Notes: generated from the sequence alone by a model not told the origin. DNA of 64,000 bases from Legionellaceae bacterium (GCA_030148065.1 JASBUC010000063.1:62001-126000), one strand, 5' to 3'; positions 16,876 through 26,777 are shown, counted from the first letter of the stretch. Numbers and translations are program-made.

Positions 16876-19263
16876 CTAGCGTAACATGCTAGCATTTCCC
16901 GGGGCTTGATTCTGATGCGTTGGATTGTGGCTGCTCATTGACATTTGCAGTGCCTGCTCTTCAGGCCCGACTGCTGCAGGAGAGGTTCTTCCTGTATTCA
17001 TAAATAAACTCGACCAACAACAAAGCTCTGCATTACTCTCCAATAGTTGTCTTAATGAGCTTTGTTCATTGTCATACTCACTCAGTAGCCGCCCCTCTTC
17101 CTTTAGCACTCGAACCAATTGAATTAACTCAATGTAGCAACTTCGTGGCCAAAACCACTTTCTCTGCACCTCTTGAAACAAGTTAGACTCAGATTCATTG
17201 TTGAAATCAAGCACTAAGGCCAACATCACTCGACTGTTTGCAGCCGTTTTAATCAAATCACTCAAGTGCCTATCAAATAAGCTTAGTACCATAAATCGCT
17301 TGGCTAAATGAAGTATTCTTTGCAAGATCATAAAGTCATTATTATAGCGAAAGGCTTGATAAAAGCGCGGGTAATGACTCTCAATCAATATCCTTGCCTG
17401 ATTCAATGAAATTTTATTCATAAAGGTAGCAAGCTCCGTCATCGACTCTGTTAAAAATGCTTTAGGACTGTTAGACAGTATCCTACAAAAAGCACTTAGT
17501 TCAGTCTCATTTAGGCAATTAAAAACATTGAGAAGCTCATCGAAGGAAGAAAGAACGGGCACCACTTGTGCTGTAAAAGTCGGAATGATAGGCGCACGCT
17601 CTTCGGCACTTGCAGATTGAAATAAAAGACACAGTTCTTCGAGCGTCTCAAAGGGCATGTGTGACTCAGCACTCTCAAGTCTTATTTCCTCTTCTTTGAG
17701 ACAGGGTTCATCGCTAAACACCTCCTGCCAAATTAACTGACGACTTGGGGGTAAGGCCATATGAATCTGGTCTCTAGTCTCAGGATCGCTTAAAAAACGC
17801 AACGGATCACGTTTAATTAGCTCGCAAAAAACAAGAAAACGCTCGTTGTCTTGAATGCTTTCTAAAAGGCACAGTAATTCTTCCATCGAGACAATGCGCT
17901 GAGACATTACCTTAGAAAAACGACTGCTTAAAGCCGCAAATTGTTTCGCCGAAAAGCTTTGAATCAAATCTGAGAATATATGAATGCTATTTGGCCAGGT
18001 CTCTAGAGTGCCAACGACTTTCCTCTCAAAACCTTGCAGCAATAGTAAGTTCTCTATTTCTGCTGGCGTAAGATTGATTAATGCATTTTTTAAGTCTTCT
18101 GAGTCTGAAAATTTAATGTTGATACCCAGGCTTCTAAATAGCTTAGCACTGAGGGTGTGACGCTCTCCCACTTCATAAAAACAATGAACGTCTTTGTCGA
18201 TAAAATAATGTCGAGTAAAAGCATCAATGGCGCTCTTTAGTCGCTCTAGAGCGTAAGTGGTCTGATTAATCATCAGACTCTGACTAAGAGAGAGACGTCC
18301 TAATGAGGCTTCGTGCCCTTCTACAGCTGAGAGTAAATCTAGTCGTCGTTTTGCCAGACAGTGCTCTGAACGAGGAATCGGTTTGCTCCCGGCCTCTGCT
18401 TTATAAATGCAATGCCTTAGCAGTCGAACCTCATTTTTAATGTTAAAAGGAATTGCCTCTTTGTCGAGAGTGGCGAGCTGATCATAATAACTTAGAAACA
18501 AGTTGATTGATTCATCGGCGCCGATCCGTGCATTGTCTTCACTGCCATCACCATCCAAACTGACAACTCGCAATTCCTCACAGAGTTGATTAATGGATGA
18601 GAGCAGGCTGTTTTCTGAACGCACGTGGTAATTGTAATTTAACTTTGCTTGCCAGAGCTCTGCGGTTAATTCAGAGTGCTGAAACAAACGCTTAATTTCA
18701 TCGTCTGTAAGAAACGCCCGGGATGAGGCGTCTTTATCAACATCAAAATAGGGATTGACGATTTCAATTGGTCCCATTTCTAGAAAGTTTACCCGCCCTA
18801 ACAACGCAAGTGGAAGTAAACAGCGCCGATCTTCGCTTAAAATGTGAGTTCTCAGTACCTCTTGAGCGCTGCTTTGTTGCCAAGAATTATCAAGTTCTGG
18901 CAGCTCAATCTCAGGCGTCACGATTAGCTCAGGCATTAAAATTTTAAGTGTCTTCTGAGTCAGGTTTAGACTTGAGTCTGGCTCATGACTTGCGATGAAC
19001 TCGGCAATCTCAAGCAGCAAGCTGATTAGAGGGTGCTGAGGATAGATTGTGTAAAAATGCATTGAGCTAGAAACCCGCTCAAGCGTTCTTTTTAATCTAG
19101 CGAGTTTCTGTGACTCATTTTCTCTTAGGGATAAACTCTCGTTGAGTTTTTTGATTATGTAATTTTGACAATGCCTAAAGACATCGTCTTTAAGGCCAGT
19201 GACGCTTAAGCCCTCTTGTGAGAACGCTTTCAGACGGTCTTTAATTTCAGGAATCGATCCCAT
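16876..19263 (-). CDS. Unrecognised large protein, 795 aa
   Basis: Not recognised. A predicted soluble, mostly alpha-helical protein with many Leu-rich and acidic stretches and no signal peptide or membrane segment. Several 30-40-residue segments in the middle (for example near 430-620: KFAALSSRF, EELLCLLESIQ, FETLEELCLLFQS, SFDELLNVFNCLNE, ELSAFCRIL) look like diverged helical repeats with an L..FxxLxxxE-like rhythm. The C-terminal 40 residues are Ser/Gln/Asn/Met-rich and unstructured. The size and style resemble Legionella-type effectors, but no catalytic motif is seen. No good Shine-Dalgarno precedes the ATG. Confidence 0.75.
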   Translation of the reverse strand: MGSIPEIKDRLKAFSQEGLSVTGLKDDVFRHCQNYIIKKLNESLSLRENESQKLARLKRTLERVSSSMHFYTIYPQHPLISLLLEIAEFIASHEPDSSLNLTQKTLKILMPELIVTPEIELPELDNSWQQSSAQEVLRTHILSEDRRCLLPLALLGRVNFLEMGPIEIVNPYFDVDKDASSRAFLTDDEIKRLFQHSELTAELWQAKLNYNYHVRSENSLLSSINQLCEELRVVSLDGDGSEDNARIGADESINLFLSYYDQLATLDKEAIPFNIKNEVRLLRHCIYKAEAGSKPIPRSEHCLAKRRLDLLSAVEGHEASLGRLSLSQSLMINQTTYALERLKSAIDAFTRHYFIDKDVHCFYEVGERHTLSAKLFRSLGINIKFSDSEDLKNALINLTPAEIENLLLLQGFERKVVGTLETWPNSIHIFSDLIQSFSAKQFAALSSRFSKVMSQRIVSMEELLCLLESIQDNERFLVFCELIKRDPLRFLSDPETRDQIHMALPPSRQLIWQEVFSDEPCLKEEEIRLESAESHMPFETLEELCLLFQSASAEERAPIIPTFTAQVVPVLSSFDELLNVFNCLNETELSAFCRILSNSPKAFLTESMTELATFMNKISLNQARILIESHYPRFYQAFRYNNDFMILQRILHLAKRFMVLSLFDRHLSDLIKTAANSRVMLALVLDFNNESESNLFQEVQRKWFWPRSCYIELIQLVRVLKEEGRLLSEYDNEQSSLRQLLESNAELCCWSSLFMNTGRTSPAAVGPEEQALQMSMSSHNPTHQNQAPGNASMLR

Positions 19264-19363
19264 GGTGTTTTTTTTTAAGGCAAATGATTGGCTGAACTTA
19301 ACCTACGAGTATAAAACTAGCAAGTAAATGATAAAAAATGAGGCAGAAATGTTGTTTATCGTG

Positions 19364-19404
19364 ACGAACACTGCCCGCGCAGCAAGCGCGGGCCTGAGTG
19401 TCGT
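19364..19404. repeat. GC-rich hairpin downstream of lpdA
   Basis: GCCCGCGC-agcaa-GCGCGGGC (19373-19393) with flanking partial complementarity (ACGAACACT against AGTGTCGT). It follows the lpdA stop by nine bases on the transcribed side. There is no U-tract, so termination is uncertain; it may instead stabilise the mRNA 3' end or be a repeat element. Confidence 0.5.
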
Positions 19405-19412
19405 TAGTATAT

Positions 19413-20843
19413 TTAATCTTTACGACGCTTAGATGGAGGAATGTAAAGATCGGTAATCGATCCTTCAAACGCTTCGCAAGCTTGAGCAAAGGTTTCTGAA
19501 AGGGTTGGATGAGGATGAATGGTTAGGGCAACGTCCTCAGCATCAGCCCCCATTTCGATGGCCAAAGTCGCTTCAGCTATTAAGTCTCCAGCATTCGGAC
19601 CAACGATGCCACAACCAATTATTTGACCCGTTTTATTATTGAATAAGACCTTGGTTACCCCTTCATCACGCCCAATGCTTAAAGAGCGTCCACTTGCAGC
19701 CCATGGAAAAACGCCCTTACCATAATCAAGCCCCTGCTCTTTGGCTTCACGTTCAGTGAGCCCTGTCCAAGCAAGTTCAGGATCGGTATAGGCAACCGAT
19801 GGAATGCATTTTGGCTCAAAATAATGTTTTTTACCGGCAATCACTTCGGCAGCAACTTTACCTTCAGGAATGGCTTTATGGGCAAGCATTGGTTGTCCCA
19901 CCACATCCCCAATAGCAAAGATGTTAGAAACGTTGGTTCGCTGCTGAGAATCAACTGGGATAAAGCCTCGCTCATCAACGTTAACACCTGCTTTATCTGC
20001 ATCAATTTGCGCCCCATTCGGACGCCTTCCAACGGCCACCAACATTTGCGCAAACTTGTGCGTACTCTTCTCACCTTTTTTATCTTCTACTACAACCTCC
20101 AAGGCACTTTTACCTGCTTTGACCTCTGTCACTTTGGTGCCCAGCATGAATTTAACTCCTTTTTTCTCCATGCGTTTTTGCAGAGGGCGCACCAAATCAG
20201 CATCGGCTGCTGCCACTAGCTGATCTAAAAACTCAACCACCGTGACTTCAACCCCCATGGCCGCATACACCGTTGCCATTTCAAGGCCGATGATGCCACC
20301 ACCAAGTACGCAAAGCGACCCTTTAATGTTGGCAAGCTCAAGCGCACCAGTTGAGGTAAAGATGCGAGGATCTTCAGGAATGAATGGCAATCTAACTGCT
20401 TCACTACCACATGCGATAATTGCTTGTTCGAACTCAATGACAGTCTCTCCATCAGCGGTTGCAACCGATAGATGATTTGCATCAACAAATTTTCCAAGGC
20501 CTGTGACAATGTCAACTTTACGCTGTTTAGCAAGCATTTTTAAGCCGCCTGTCAACTTGTTGACCACACTGTTTTTCCACTCAACCACTTTGTTTGAGTC
20601 AATTTTCGGTTTTGAGAAACTGATGCCATGCGCGGAAACTTCTTGACTCTCATCGAGTACTTTCGAGACGTGCAAGAGTGCTTTTGATGGAATGCAACCA
20701 ACGTTTAAACACACGCCACCAATTCGCTCAAAGCGCTCAATCAGAATAACTTTTTTACCGAGATCTGCGGCCCTAAAAGCAGCCGTATAACCGCCAGGCC
20801 CACTGCCTAAGACAACCACCTCGGCCTTCATTGTATTTTGCAT
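19413..20843 (-). CDS. lpdA: Dihydrolipoamide dehydrogenase (E3)
   Basis: FAD flavoprotein that reoxidises lipoamide on E2 and reduces NAD+. 476 residues. FAD-binding GSGPGGYTAAFRAADLG at the N-terminus, redox disulfide in GGVCLNVGCIPSKA, NAD-binding GGGIIGLEMATVYAAMG and the C-terminal catalytic TIHPHPTLSE. Start at 20843 is supported by GAGGG seven bases upstream. It is the last gene of aceE-aceF-lpdA and may also serve the E1alpha-E1beta-E2 complex at 10-13 kb, which has no E3. Confidence 0.97.
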   Translation of the reverse strand: MQNTMKAEVVVLGSGPGGYTAAFRAADLGKKVILIERFERIGGVCLNVGCIPSKALLHVSKVLDESQEVSAHGISFSKPKIDSNKVVEWKNSVVNKLTGGLKMLAKQRKVDIVTGLGKFVDANHLSVATADGETVIEFEQAIIACGSEAVRLPFIPEDPRIFTSTGALELANIKGSLCVLGGGIIGLEMATVYAAMGVEVTVVEFLDQLVAAADADLVRPLQKRMEKKGVKFMLGTKVTEVKAGKSALEVVVEDKKGEKSTHKFAQMLVAVGRRPNGAQIDADKAGVNVDERGFIPVDSQQRTNVSNIFAIGDVVGQPMLAHKAIPEGKVAAEVIAGKKHYFEPKCIPSVAYTDPELAWTGLTEREAKEQGLDYGKGVFPWAASGRSLSIGRDEGVTKVLFNNKTGQIIGCGIVGPNAGDLIAEATLAIEMGADAEDVALTIHPHPTLSETFAQACEAFEGSITDLYIPPSKRRKD

Positions 20844-20911
20844 AATACCCTCTTTTTATAAGTCATCACAAAAGCCCCCCAAGGGGTTTGTAGGCCTTGT
20901 TGATGTTTAAT

Positions 20912-22513
20912 TTAAATCAATAGATTTCGGATGTCTGATAACAAGTTTGCAAGAAGTGCACTAAAGCGTGCAGCCTCTGCGCCATCGATCACTCGATGAT
21001 CATACGATAAAGACAATGGTAACATGAGCCTTGGCACAAATTCATGTTCTTTATAAACCGGACTCATTTTGGCTCTTGAAACACCTAAAATGGCAACTTC
21101 TGGCGCATTCACAATGGGCGTAAAGGCTGTACCACCAATCCCGCCTAGACTGGAAATGGTGAAGGTGCCGCCATTCATGTCCTTAGGCATTAATTTTTTC
21201 TCACGAGCTAAAGCACTAAGCCGTCCCATTTCTTTGGCAATGTCAACAACACTTAAATGGTTAGCACCCTTGATAACCGGTACCACCAAACCATTAGGCG
21301 TATCAACGGCAATACCAATGTTGTAGTAGTGTTTAAAGATTAAATTCTCACCGCTGGGATCAAGAGATGCGTTAAAGGCGGGATAAGTCTCAAGACATTT
21401 AACCACCGCTTTCACGATGAAAGCTAACACCGTGAGCTTCGCCCCATCCTTTTCAACTTGTGTCTTTTTCGCTTTACGAAACGCTTCGAGCTCGGTGATG
21501 TCAGCTTCATCAAATTGAGTAACATGAGGCACGGTTAACCAGCTACGACGCATGTTCTTTGCCGTTAAGCGTTTAATTTTATTAAGCGCCACTGTCTCAA
21601 TTTCGCCAAAAGCAGAAAAATCAACCGTTGGCCCTTCAAGCTCTAGGACACTGCCACCAGAAGGTTGACTCAAGCGTTCTTTAACAAATTTTTGCACGTC
21701 CTCTTTTAAAATGCGCCCTTTACGGCCACTGCCTTGAACGTTAGCTAAATCGACCCCAAACTCTCGAGCAATGCGTCGAATGGCAGGACTTGCATAGACC
21801 GCTTTAGAACTGCTTGCTGGTGCTGTGGCTTTACTCTCTGTTTGACGAGCCGCGTTCACTGCTGCAGGCGTTTCTTTTTTGGACTCTGTTTGAGGTTCTT
21901 CTGCTGGCGTCTTAGCGTTTGATGCAGTAGATACTTTAGAGGCAACTTGCACCAAAGCAAGCACATCGCCTTCAGAGACTTTATCACCTAATGCTACAAA
22001 GACTTGCTCGATGGTTCCAGAGTGACTGGCAGGAATGTCCATTGAGGCTTTTTCACTCTCAAGGGTTACCAATGCCGCGTCTTGCTCGATGTTTTGCCCA
22101 GGCTTAATCAACACCTCAATGACATCAACGCTGCTTGCCCCTCCTAAATCCGGCACTTTTAACTCAATCATCTGAGCTCTAGCACTAGATATCGTAGGCT
22201 CGACCGCCTCTTCTTCAACCGAGGTAGGCTGGGACTCTTCAGGTTCATTAGCAGACTCTGAAGAGGCTTTTGTCTGTGCAATCAAGGCTAGGAGTTCGGA
22301 GCCTTGTTTTACTTTATCACCGAGCGACACTAGGAGTTTCTCTACTTTGCCTGCAATGGGTGATGGGATGTCCATTGAGGCTTTTTCACTCTCTAGGGTC
22401 AGCAGCGAGTCATCAACAGCGACTTCTTGTCCTTCATTGACTAAAATTTCAATGATAGTGACGTCCTCATCACTGCCAATATCCGGAACTGTTACAATTT
22501 GTTTGTTACTCAT
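20912..22513 (-). CDS. aceF: Pyruvate dehydrogenase E2, dihydrolipoamide acetyltransferase
   Basis: Core acetyltransferase of pyruvate dehydrogenase. 533 residues with two lipoyl domains, each carrying ESEKASMDIP (near residues 40 and 160), Ala/Glu/Ser-rich linkers, a peripheral subunit-binding domain (YASPAIRRIAREFGVDL) and the catalytic domain with SYDHRVIDGAEAARF near the C-terminus. E. coli has three lipoyl domains; two is common in other gammaproteobacteria. AGAGAGG precedes the ATG, 12 bases after aceE. Confidence 0.97.
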   Translation of the reverse strand: MSNKQIVTVPDIGSDEDVTIIEILVNEGQEVAVDDSLLTLESEKASMDIPSPIAGKVEKLLVSLGDKVKQGSELLALIAQTKASSESANEPEESQPTSVEEEAVEPTISSARAQMIELKVPDLGGASSVDVIEVLIKPGQNIEQDAALVTLESEKASMDIPASHSGTIEQVFVALGDKVSEGDVLALVQVASKVSTASNAKTPAEEPQTESKKETPAAVNAARQTESKATAPASSSKAVYASPAIRRIAREFGVDLANVQGSGRKGRILKEDVQKFVKERLSQPSGGSVLELEGPTVDFSAFGEIETVALNKIKRLTAKNMRRSWLTVPHVTQFDEADITELEAFRKAKKTQVEKDGAKLTVLAFIVKAVVKCLETYPAFNASLDPSGENLIFKHYYNIGIAVDTPNGLVVPVIKGANHLSVVDIAKEMGRLSALAREKKLMPKDMNGGTFTISSLGGIGGTAFTPIVNAPEVAILGVSRAKMSPVYKEHEFVPRLMLPLSLSYDHRVIDGAEAARFSALLANLLSDIRNLLI

Positions 22514-22525
22514 TCCAACCTCTCT

Positions 22526-25183
22526 CTAGCAGTACAATGGGTTTAGTTTATTGCTGTCAATGCCATATTTTTTCATGGCCTCTTGCACCACTTTTTTCTC
22601 AACCTTTTTCTCCTTATAAAGCGAAGAAAGGGCTGCTAACACGATAAATTTAGCATCCACTTCAAAGAAATGACGAAGTTTTGCGCGCGTATCTGAGCGC
22701 CCAAAGCCATCCGTGCCTAACACGAAGTAGTTTGCAGGCACAGCCTGTCTAATCTGATCGGCGTACAATCGGATGTAATCAGTTGCCGCAACCACTGGCC
22801 CCTTGCGACCTTTTAGTTGTGACGTCACAAAGGACTCTTTCGCTTTTTTATCAGGCTGCATTAGGTTATCTCGTTCAACTTGCAAGAGATCTCGACGTAA
22901 TTCATTAAAACTTGTGACACTCCACACATCCGCTTGCACGTTGAAATCCTTTTCAAGCATTTCAGAAGCCTTTAGCACTTCTCGTAAAATGGTACCACTG
23001 CCAAGCAACTGCACACTTGCAGACTTTGTAGCAGGTTTTAATAAGTACATGCCTTTTTTAATGCCCTCTTCACTCCCCTCAGGCATGGACGGTTGCTCAT
23101 AGTTTTCATTCATGACCGTTAGGTAGTAGAAAACATTCTCACCTTCTTGGAACATGCGTCGAAGGCCATCTTGCATGATAACCGCCAACTCATAAGAAAA
23201 AGTTGGATCATAACTGACACAATTTGGAATGGTCGATGAGAGGACATGGGAATGACCGTCTTGGTGTTGCAGGCCTTCACCTGCAAGCGTGGTACGCCCA
23301 GCGGTAGCACCAAGTAAGAAGCCTCGTGCCTGCATGTCGCCCGCAGCCCAAGCCAAATCACCGACTCGTTGAAAACCAAACATTGAATAATAAATATAGA
23401 ATGGCACCATCGGGTAATGATTGTTGGCATAGGAGGTCGCCGCCGCCATCCAAGAGCAGAAAGCGCCTGCTTCATTGATCCCTTCTTCTAGAATTTGCCC
23501 ATCTCGTGCTTCTTTGTAATACATCACCTGTTCGCTGTCGACTGGGGTATAGAGCTGCCCAACCGGCGAGTAAATGCCAATTTGACGAAACAAGCCTTCC
23601 ATACCAAAAGTCCGTGCTTCATCTGGAATAATCGGCACGACGCGCTTGCCGAGTTCTTTGTCTTTTAAAAGAATGTTTAATAAACGAACAAAGGCCATGG
23701 TGGTTGAAATTTCTCGACCGTTCGAGCCATCGAGTAAGCTCTGAAAGGCAGAAAGTTCCGGTGTTTTTAGCATTGGAGCGTCGGTTTTCCGACTTGGTAG
23801 AGAGCCACCTAGTGCCGCTCGTTGCTTACTTAAGTAGCGCACTTCCGGACTGTCATCAGCCGGCCGATAGAAAGGTACTTGCTCAATGTTGTCATCTGAA
23901 ATTGGAATGTTAAAGCGGTCACGGAAAGCCCTTAATTGCTCAACAGTCATTTTCTTTTGTTGGTGAGTGATGTTTTGTCCTTCACCGGCCGCCCCCATGC
24001 CATACCCTTTTACTGTTTTGGCCAAGATGATGGTTGGTTTGCCACTCGATTTAACTGCCTCACTGTAGGCTGCATAGACTTTTTGTGGATCGTGGCCGCC
24101 TCTATTAAGACGCCAAATCTCATCGTCACTTAAGTGCGCGACCATTTTTTTAAGTTCAGGATACTGGCTAAAGAAATGCTCTCTGACATAGGCGCCATCT
24201 TTTGCTTTGTAAGCTTGGAAATCTCCGTCAACGCACTCTTCCATGCGTTTTTGCATCAGGCCATCTTTGTCGAGTCCAAATAATGGATCCCAGCGGCCTC
24301 CCCAGATAACTTTTATCACGTTCCAACCAGCGCCTCGAAAAACCCCTTCGAGTTCCTGAATGACCTTGCTGTTCCCTCGTACAGGGCCATCTAGCCGCTG
24401 AAGGTTGCAGTTAACCACAAAAATTAAGTTATCAAGCTTCTCACGAGAGGCAATGGTTAAGGCGCCCATTGATTCTGGCTCGTCCATCTCACCATCACCC
24501 AAAAAGGCCCAGACCTTTCGGTTGTTGGCAGGCTGCAAACCTCGATTATCTAAGTACTTCAAAAAACGTGCTTGATAAATGGCCTGTAGCGGACCAAGCC
24601 CCATAGACACCGTTGGAAACTGCCAAAAATCAGGCATTAACCAGGGATGAGGGTAAGATGACAGCCCATCGACTTCCACTTCCTGACGAAAATGTTCAAG
24701 CTGTGCTTCACTCAAGCGGCCTTCTAAATAGGCTCTTGCATAAATACCAGGAGAAGAGTGACCTTGAATAAAAATAAGATCGCCTGCTTGTTGATCATTT
24801 CCAGCTTTGAAAAAATGGTTAAAGCCAACCTCATAGAGGGTTGAGGAAGAGGCATATGAGGCAATGTGACCGCCTAACTCCGCAGCTTTCTTACCTGCTC
24901 GCACCACCATTGCCACTGCGTTCCAACGAATCAAGGCTGAAATGCGCTTTGCCACCCCTTCATCGGGAGGAATTTGCTTTTCCTCAACCAATGAAATGGT
25001 GTTTCGATAGGGGGTCTTAATGCCATAATCAGCCTTAAGCCCTAAGTCCGTTCCTTGTTTCATTAATGCTTTTAACATAAACAGTGCACGCTTCTCACCG
25101 TCTTGTTGATACAGTTCTGAGAAGGCTTCCAGCCACTCTTTGGTTTCTTGTGGATCCAGATCTTCAAATTCTACGTCACTCAT
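22526..25183 (-). CDS. aceE: Pyruvate dehydrogenase E1 (homodimeric)
   Basis: TPP-dependent pyruvate decarboxylase of the AceEF-Lpd complex. 885 residues, essentially the E. coli length (887). The TPP site GDGEMDEPESMGALTIA to NCNLQRLDGP, IQGHSSPGIYARA and the C-terminal VLGTDGFGRSD are conserved. First gene of the operon. An overlapping out-of-frame ATG lies four bases upstream of the true ATG after AGAGGAAAC, opening a three-codon frame; this is probably incidental. Confidence 0.97.
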   Translation of the reverse strand: MSDVEFEDLDPQETKEWLEAFSELYQQDGEKRALFMLKALMKQGTDLGLKADYGIKTPYRNTISLVEEKQIPPDEGVAKRISALIRWNAVAMVVRAGKKAAELGGHIASYASSSTLYEVGFNHFFKAGNDQQAGDLIFIQGHSSPGIYARAYLEGRLSEAQLEHFRQEVEVDGLSSYPHPWLMPDFWQFPTVSMGLGPLQAIYQARFLKYLDNRGLQPANNRKVWAFLGDGEMDEPESMGALTIASREKLDNLIFVVNCNLQRLDGPVRGNSKVIQELEGVFRGAGWNVIKVIWGGRWDPLFGLDKDGLMQKRMEECVDGDFQAYKAKDGAYVREHFFSQYPELKKMVAHLSDDEIWRLNRGGHDPQKVYAAYSEAVKSSGKPTIILAKTVKGYGMGAAGEGQNITHQQKKMTVEQLRAFRDRFNIPISDDNIEQVPFYRPADDSPEVRYLSKQRAALGGSLPSRKTDAPMLKTPELSAFQSLLDGSNGREISTTMAFVRLLNILLKDKELGKRVVPIIPDEARTFGMEGLFRQIGIYSPVGQLYTPVDSEQVMYYKEARDGQILEEGINEAGAFCSWMAAATSYANNHYPMVPFYIYYSMFGFQRVGDLAWAAGDMQARGFLLGATAGRTTLAGEGLQHQDGHSHVLSSTIPNCVSYDPTFSYELAVIMQDGLRRMFQEGENVFYYLTVMNENYEQPSMPEGSEEGIKKGMYLLKPATKSASVQLLGSGTILREVLKASEMLEKDFNVQADVWSVTSFNELRRDLLQVERDNLMQPDKKAKESFVTSQLKGRKGPVVAATDYIRLYADQIRQAVPANYFVLGTDGFGRSDTRAKLRHFFEVDAKFIVLAALSSLYKEKKVEKKVVQEAMKKYGIDSNKLNPLYC

Positions 25184-25235
25184 TCATGTTTCCTCTGTGT
25201 TTCTTTTGCTATGTACTAATGTCTTTTCTGTTTGC

Positions 25236-25260
25236 AAAAACCACGCCAGGTGGCTTTTTT
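25236..25260 (-). terminator. Candidate terminator after the lipoprotein gene
   Basis: On the minus strand, CCAC-ctggc-GTGG is flanked by A-rich sequence before and TTTTTG after, 17 bases past the stop of the lipoprotein gene. The stem is short, and extends only if the flanking A and T runs pair. It would separate the antiporter-lipoprotein unit from aceE. Confidence 0.45.
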
Positions 25261-25276
25261 ACGGTGCCTATGGTAC

Positions 25277-25603
25277 CTACTGACAATTTTCAATGCAGGT
25301 TTGTCGAGCATTGATACGCCCCCCACAAAGCTTGTAGCAGGCCTGGTAGTCCTCTTCACACTGACAGTTTGCCAGTTGTCGGCAGTCTTGACCCTCTTCA
25401 CAAACTTGCCCATCACCTCTACAGGTCTGCTGACAAGCAGTTTTTGATTGCTGACAAAGCGACAAACAGCTTAAGCCTCTCTCACTTTCAGGCGGATGAT
25501 ACTCGTATTCTGTTTGATATTTCGGCGCACAAGCACAAATTAAACCAATACAAAGACTGATCAGACAGAGCACTCGGCTTGCCTTTGCTAACTTGAGAAT
25601 CAT
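25277..25603 (-). CDS. Cysteine-rich predicted lipoprotein, 108 aa
   Basis: Function unknown. It has a hydrophobic signal segment ending in a possible lipobox (LICAC) and a mature part of about 82 residues holding 12 cysteines. These fall largely into CX3C pairs: CLSLC, CQQTC, CYKLC and CIENC, with CEEGQDC and CRQLANC between. Such spacing suggests a disulfide-stabilised helical hairpin protein or a metal site in the periplasm or outer membrane. It starts four bases after the end of the antiporter gene and is surely cotranscribed with it. Confidence 0.75.
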   Translation of the reverse strand: MILKLAKASRVLCLISLCIGLICACAPKYQTEYEYHPPESERGLSCLSLCQQSKTACQQTCRGDGQVCEEGQDCRQLANCQCEEDYQACYKLCGGRINARQTCIENCQ

Positions 25604-25607
25604 GTTT

Positions 25608-26777
25608 TTAGTCCTTACGCATCTTATCGGTTAGAGCAACCGGTGTTGGGTAGACCATCACTACCAAGTAGGAAGAGACGATAAAGGTTAAAATGGTGGC
25701 CGCTTGAATTAAGTAAACTGCTTTGTCGCTGACCACATGCGCTGCCAGAGCAATGCTGGCCACCAATAAGGAAAATTCACTGGCTTGTCCCAATCGCACC
25801 CCTACCTCTTTCGACACCGGTTTCGTTTCACCGGCTCGCTGGAGTAAGACTTGGTAAACGTAGGGCTTAAAGAGCATTAAGAAGATACCAATCACTAAAG
25901 CTGGCACCATGACTTCTGGGAAGAAGTTAAAATTGAAGGTCGCGCCAACTGAGAAGAAGAACATGACTAGAAAAAAATCTCTTAAAGGCTTTAAACTCTC
26001 GGCAATGTAGAGTGAAATAGGGCTTGCTGCAAGTGAGACACCGGCAACAAAGGCACCAATATCCTCTGATAAGCCAATCGCTTTTGCAATGACAGAAACA
26101 CCCAAACACCAACCAATGGACAACAAGAAAATGTATTCTTGCGTTCTATCAAACTTAGCCAATAATTTTACCAACAAGTATTTTTCGATGATAAACGCGC
26201 CAATGCACAATGCTGGCAGTGAGATGAGTACGGATAACAAATCACTGACTGCAAAGTGGCCACCGCCAATGCCATTTAGCACAATAAGCACCACAATCGC
26301 AATCAAATCCTGCATGAGCAGCACACTTATCATCACTTCACCCGTATGCTGGTGGTGCAAAATGGTTGTTGGTAGAAGTTTTAAGCCAATAATGGTACTA
26401 GAAAACATCATTGCCGCTCCTATAACCAAGGAGTCGATGGGGCTAAAGCCAAACAATTGACAGATTAAGAAGACGCCGCCTAAGAATAGAATCGAACTAA
26501 CCAGAGCCAACGAGGTGACTTTTCGCAACATGTGCAACAAATTTTGCGGCTGCAGATGCAGGCCTAATAAAAACAACAAAAATAAGATGCCTACATCACC
26601 GGTTTGTTGAACCAGGGTGACATCAGAGACGTATTTTAAGCCCCAAGGTCCTAAAATGGCTCCCAGAACAATGTAGGCGACCAGTAGGGATTGGCGAGTA
26701 TAAAGCGCCAGAGTAGAGAGGGCTGCTGCTCCACCAAAGATAAGAAATACATGGAATACAATCGAGTGACTAGTCAT
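25608..26777 (-). CDS. Monovalent cation:proton antiporter (CPA2, KefB/RosB type)
   Basis: Integral inner-membrane antiporter with about 12 hydrophobic segments. Family signatures include the N-terminal GPWGLK loop, LLFLLGLHLQP, FSSTIIGLKLLP and LSEDIGAFVAGVSLAASP. 389 residues covers only the Na_H_Exchanger domain; the cytoplasmic TrkA-N/RCK domain of KefB/KefC is absent, which is usual in short CPA2 members. The ion (K+ or Na+) cannot be read from the sequence. First gene of a unit with the cysteine-rich lipoprotein. Confidence 0.9.
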   Translation of the reverse strand: MTSHSIVFHVFLIFGGAAALSTLALYTRQSLLVAYIVLGAILGPWGLKYVSDVTLVQQTGDVGILFLLFLLGLHLQPQNLLHMLRKVTSLALVSSILFLGGVFLICQLFGFSPIDSLVIGAAMMFSSTIIGLKLLPTTILHHQHTGEVMISVLLMQDLIAIVVLIVLNGIGGGHFAVSDLLSVLISLPALCIGAFIIEKYLLVKLLAKFDRTQEYIFLLSIGWCLGVSVIAKAIGLSEDIGAFVAGVSLAASPISLYIAESLKPLRDFFLVMFFFSVGATFNFNFFPEVMVPALVIGIFLMLFKPYVYQVLLQRAGETKPVSKEVGVRLGQASEFSLLVASIALAAHVVSDKAVYLIQAATILTFIVSSYLVVMVYPTPVALTDKMRKD

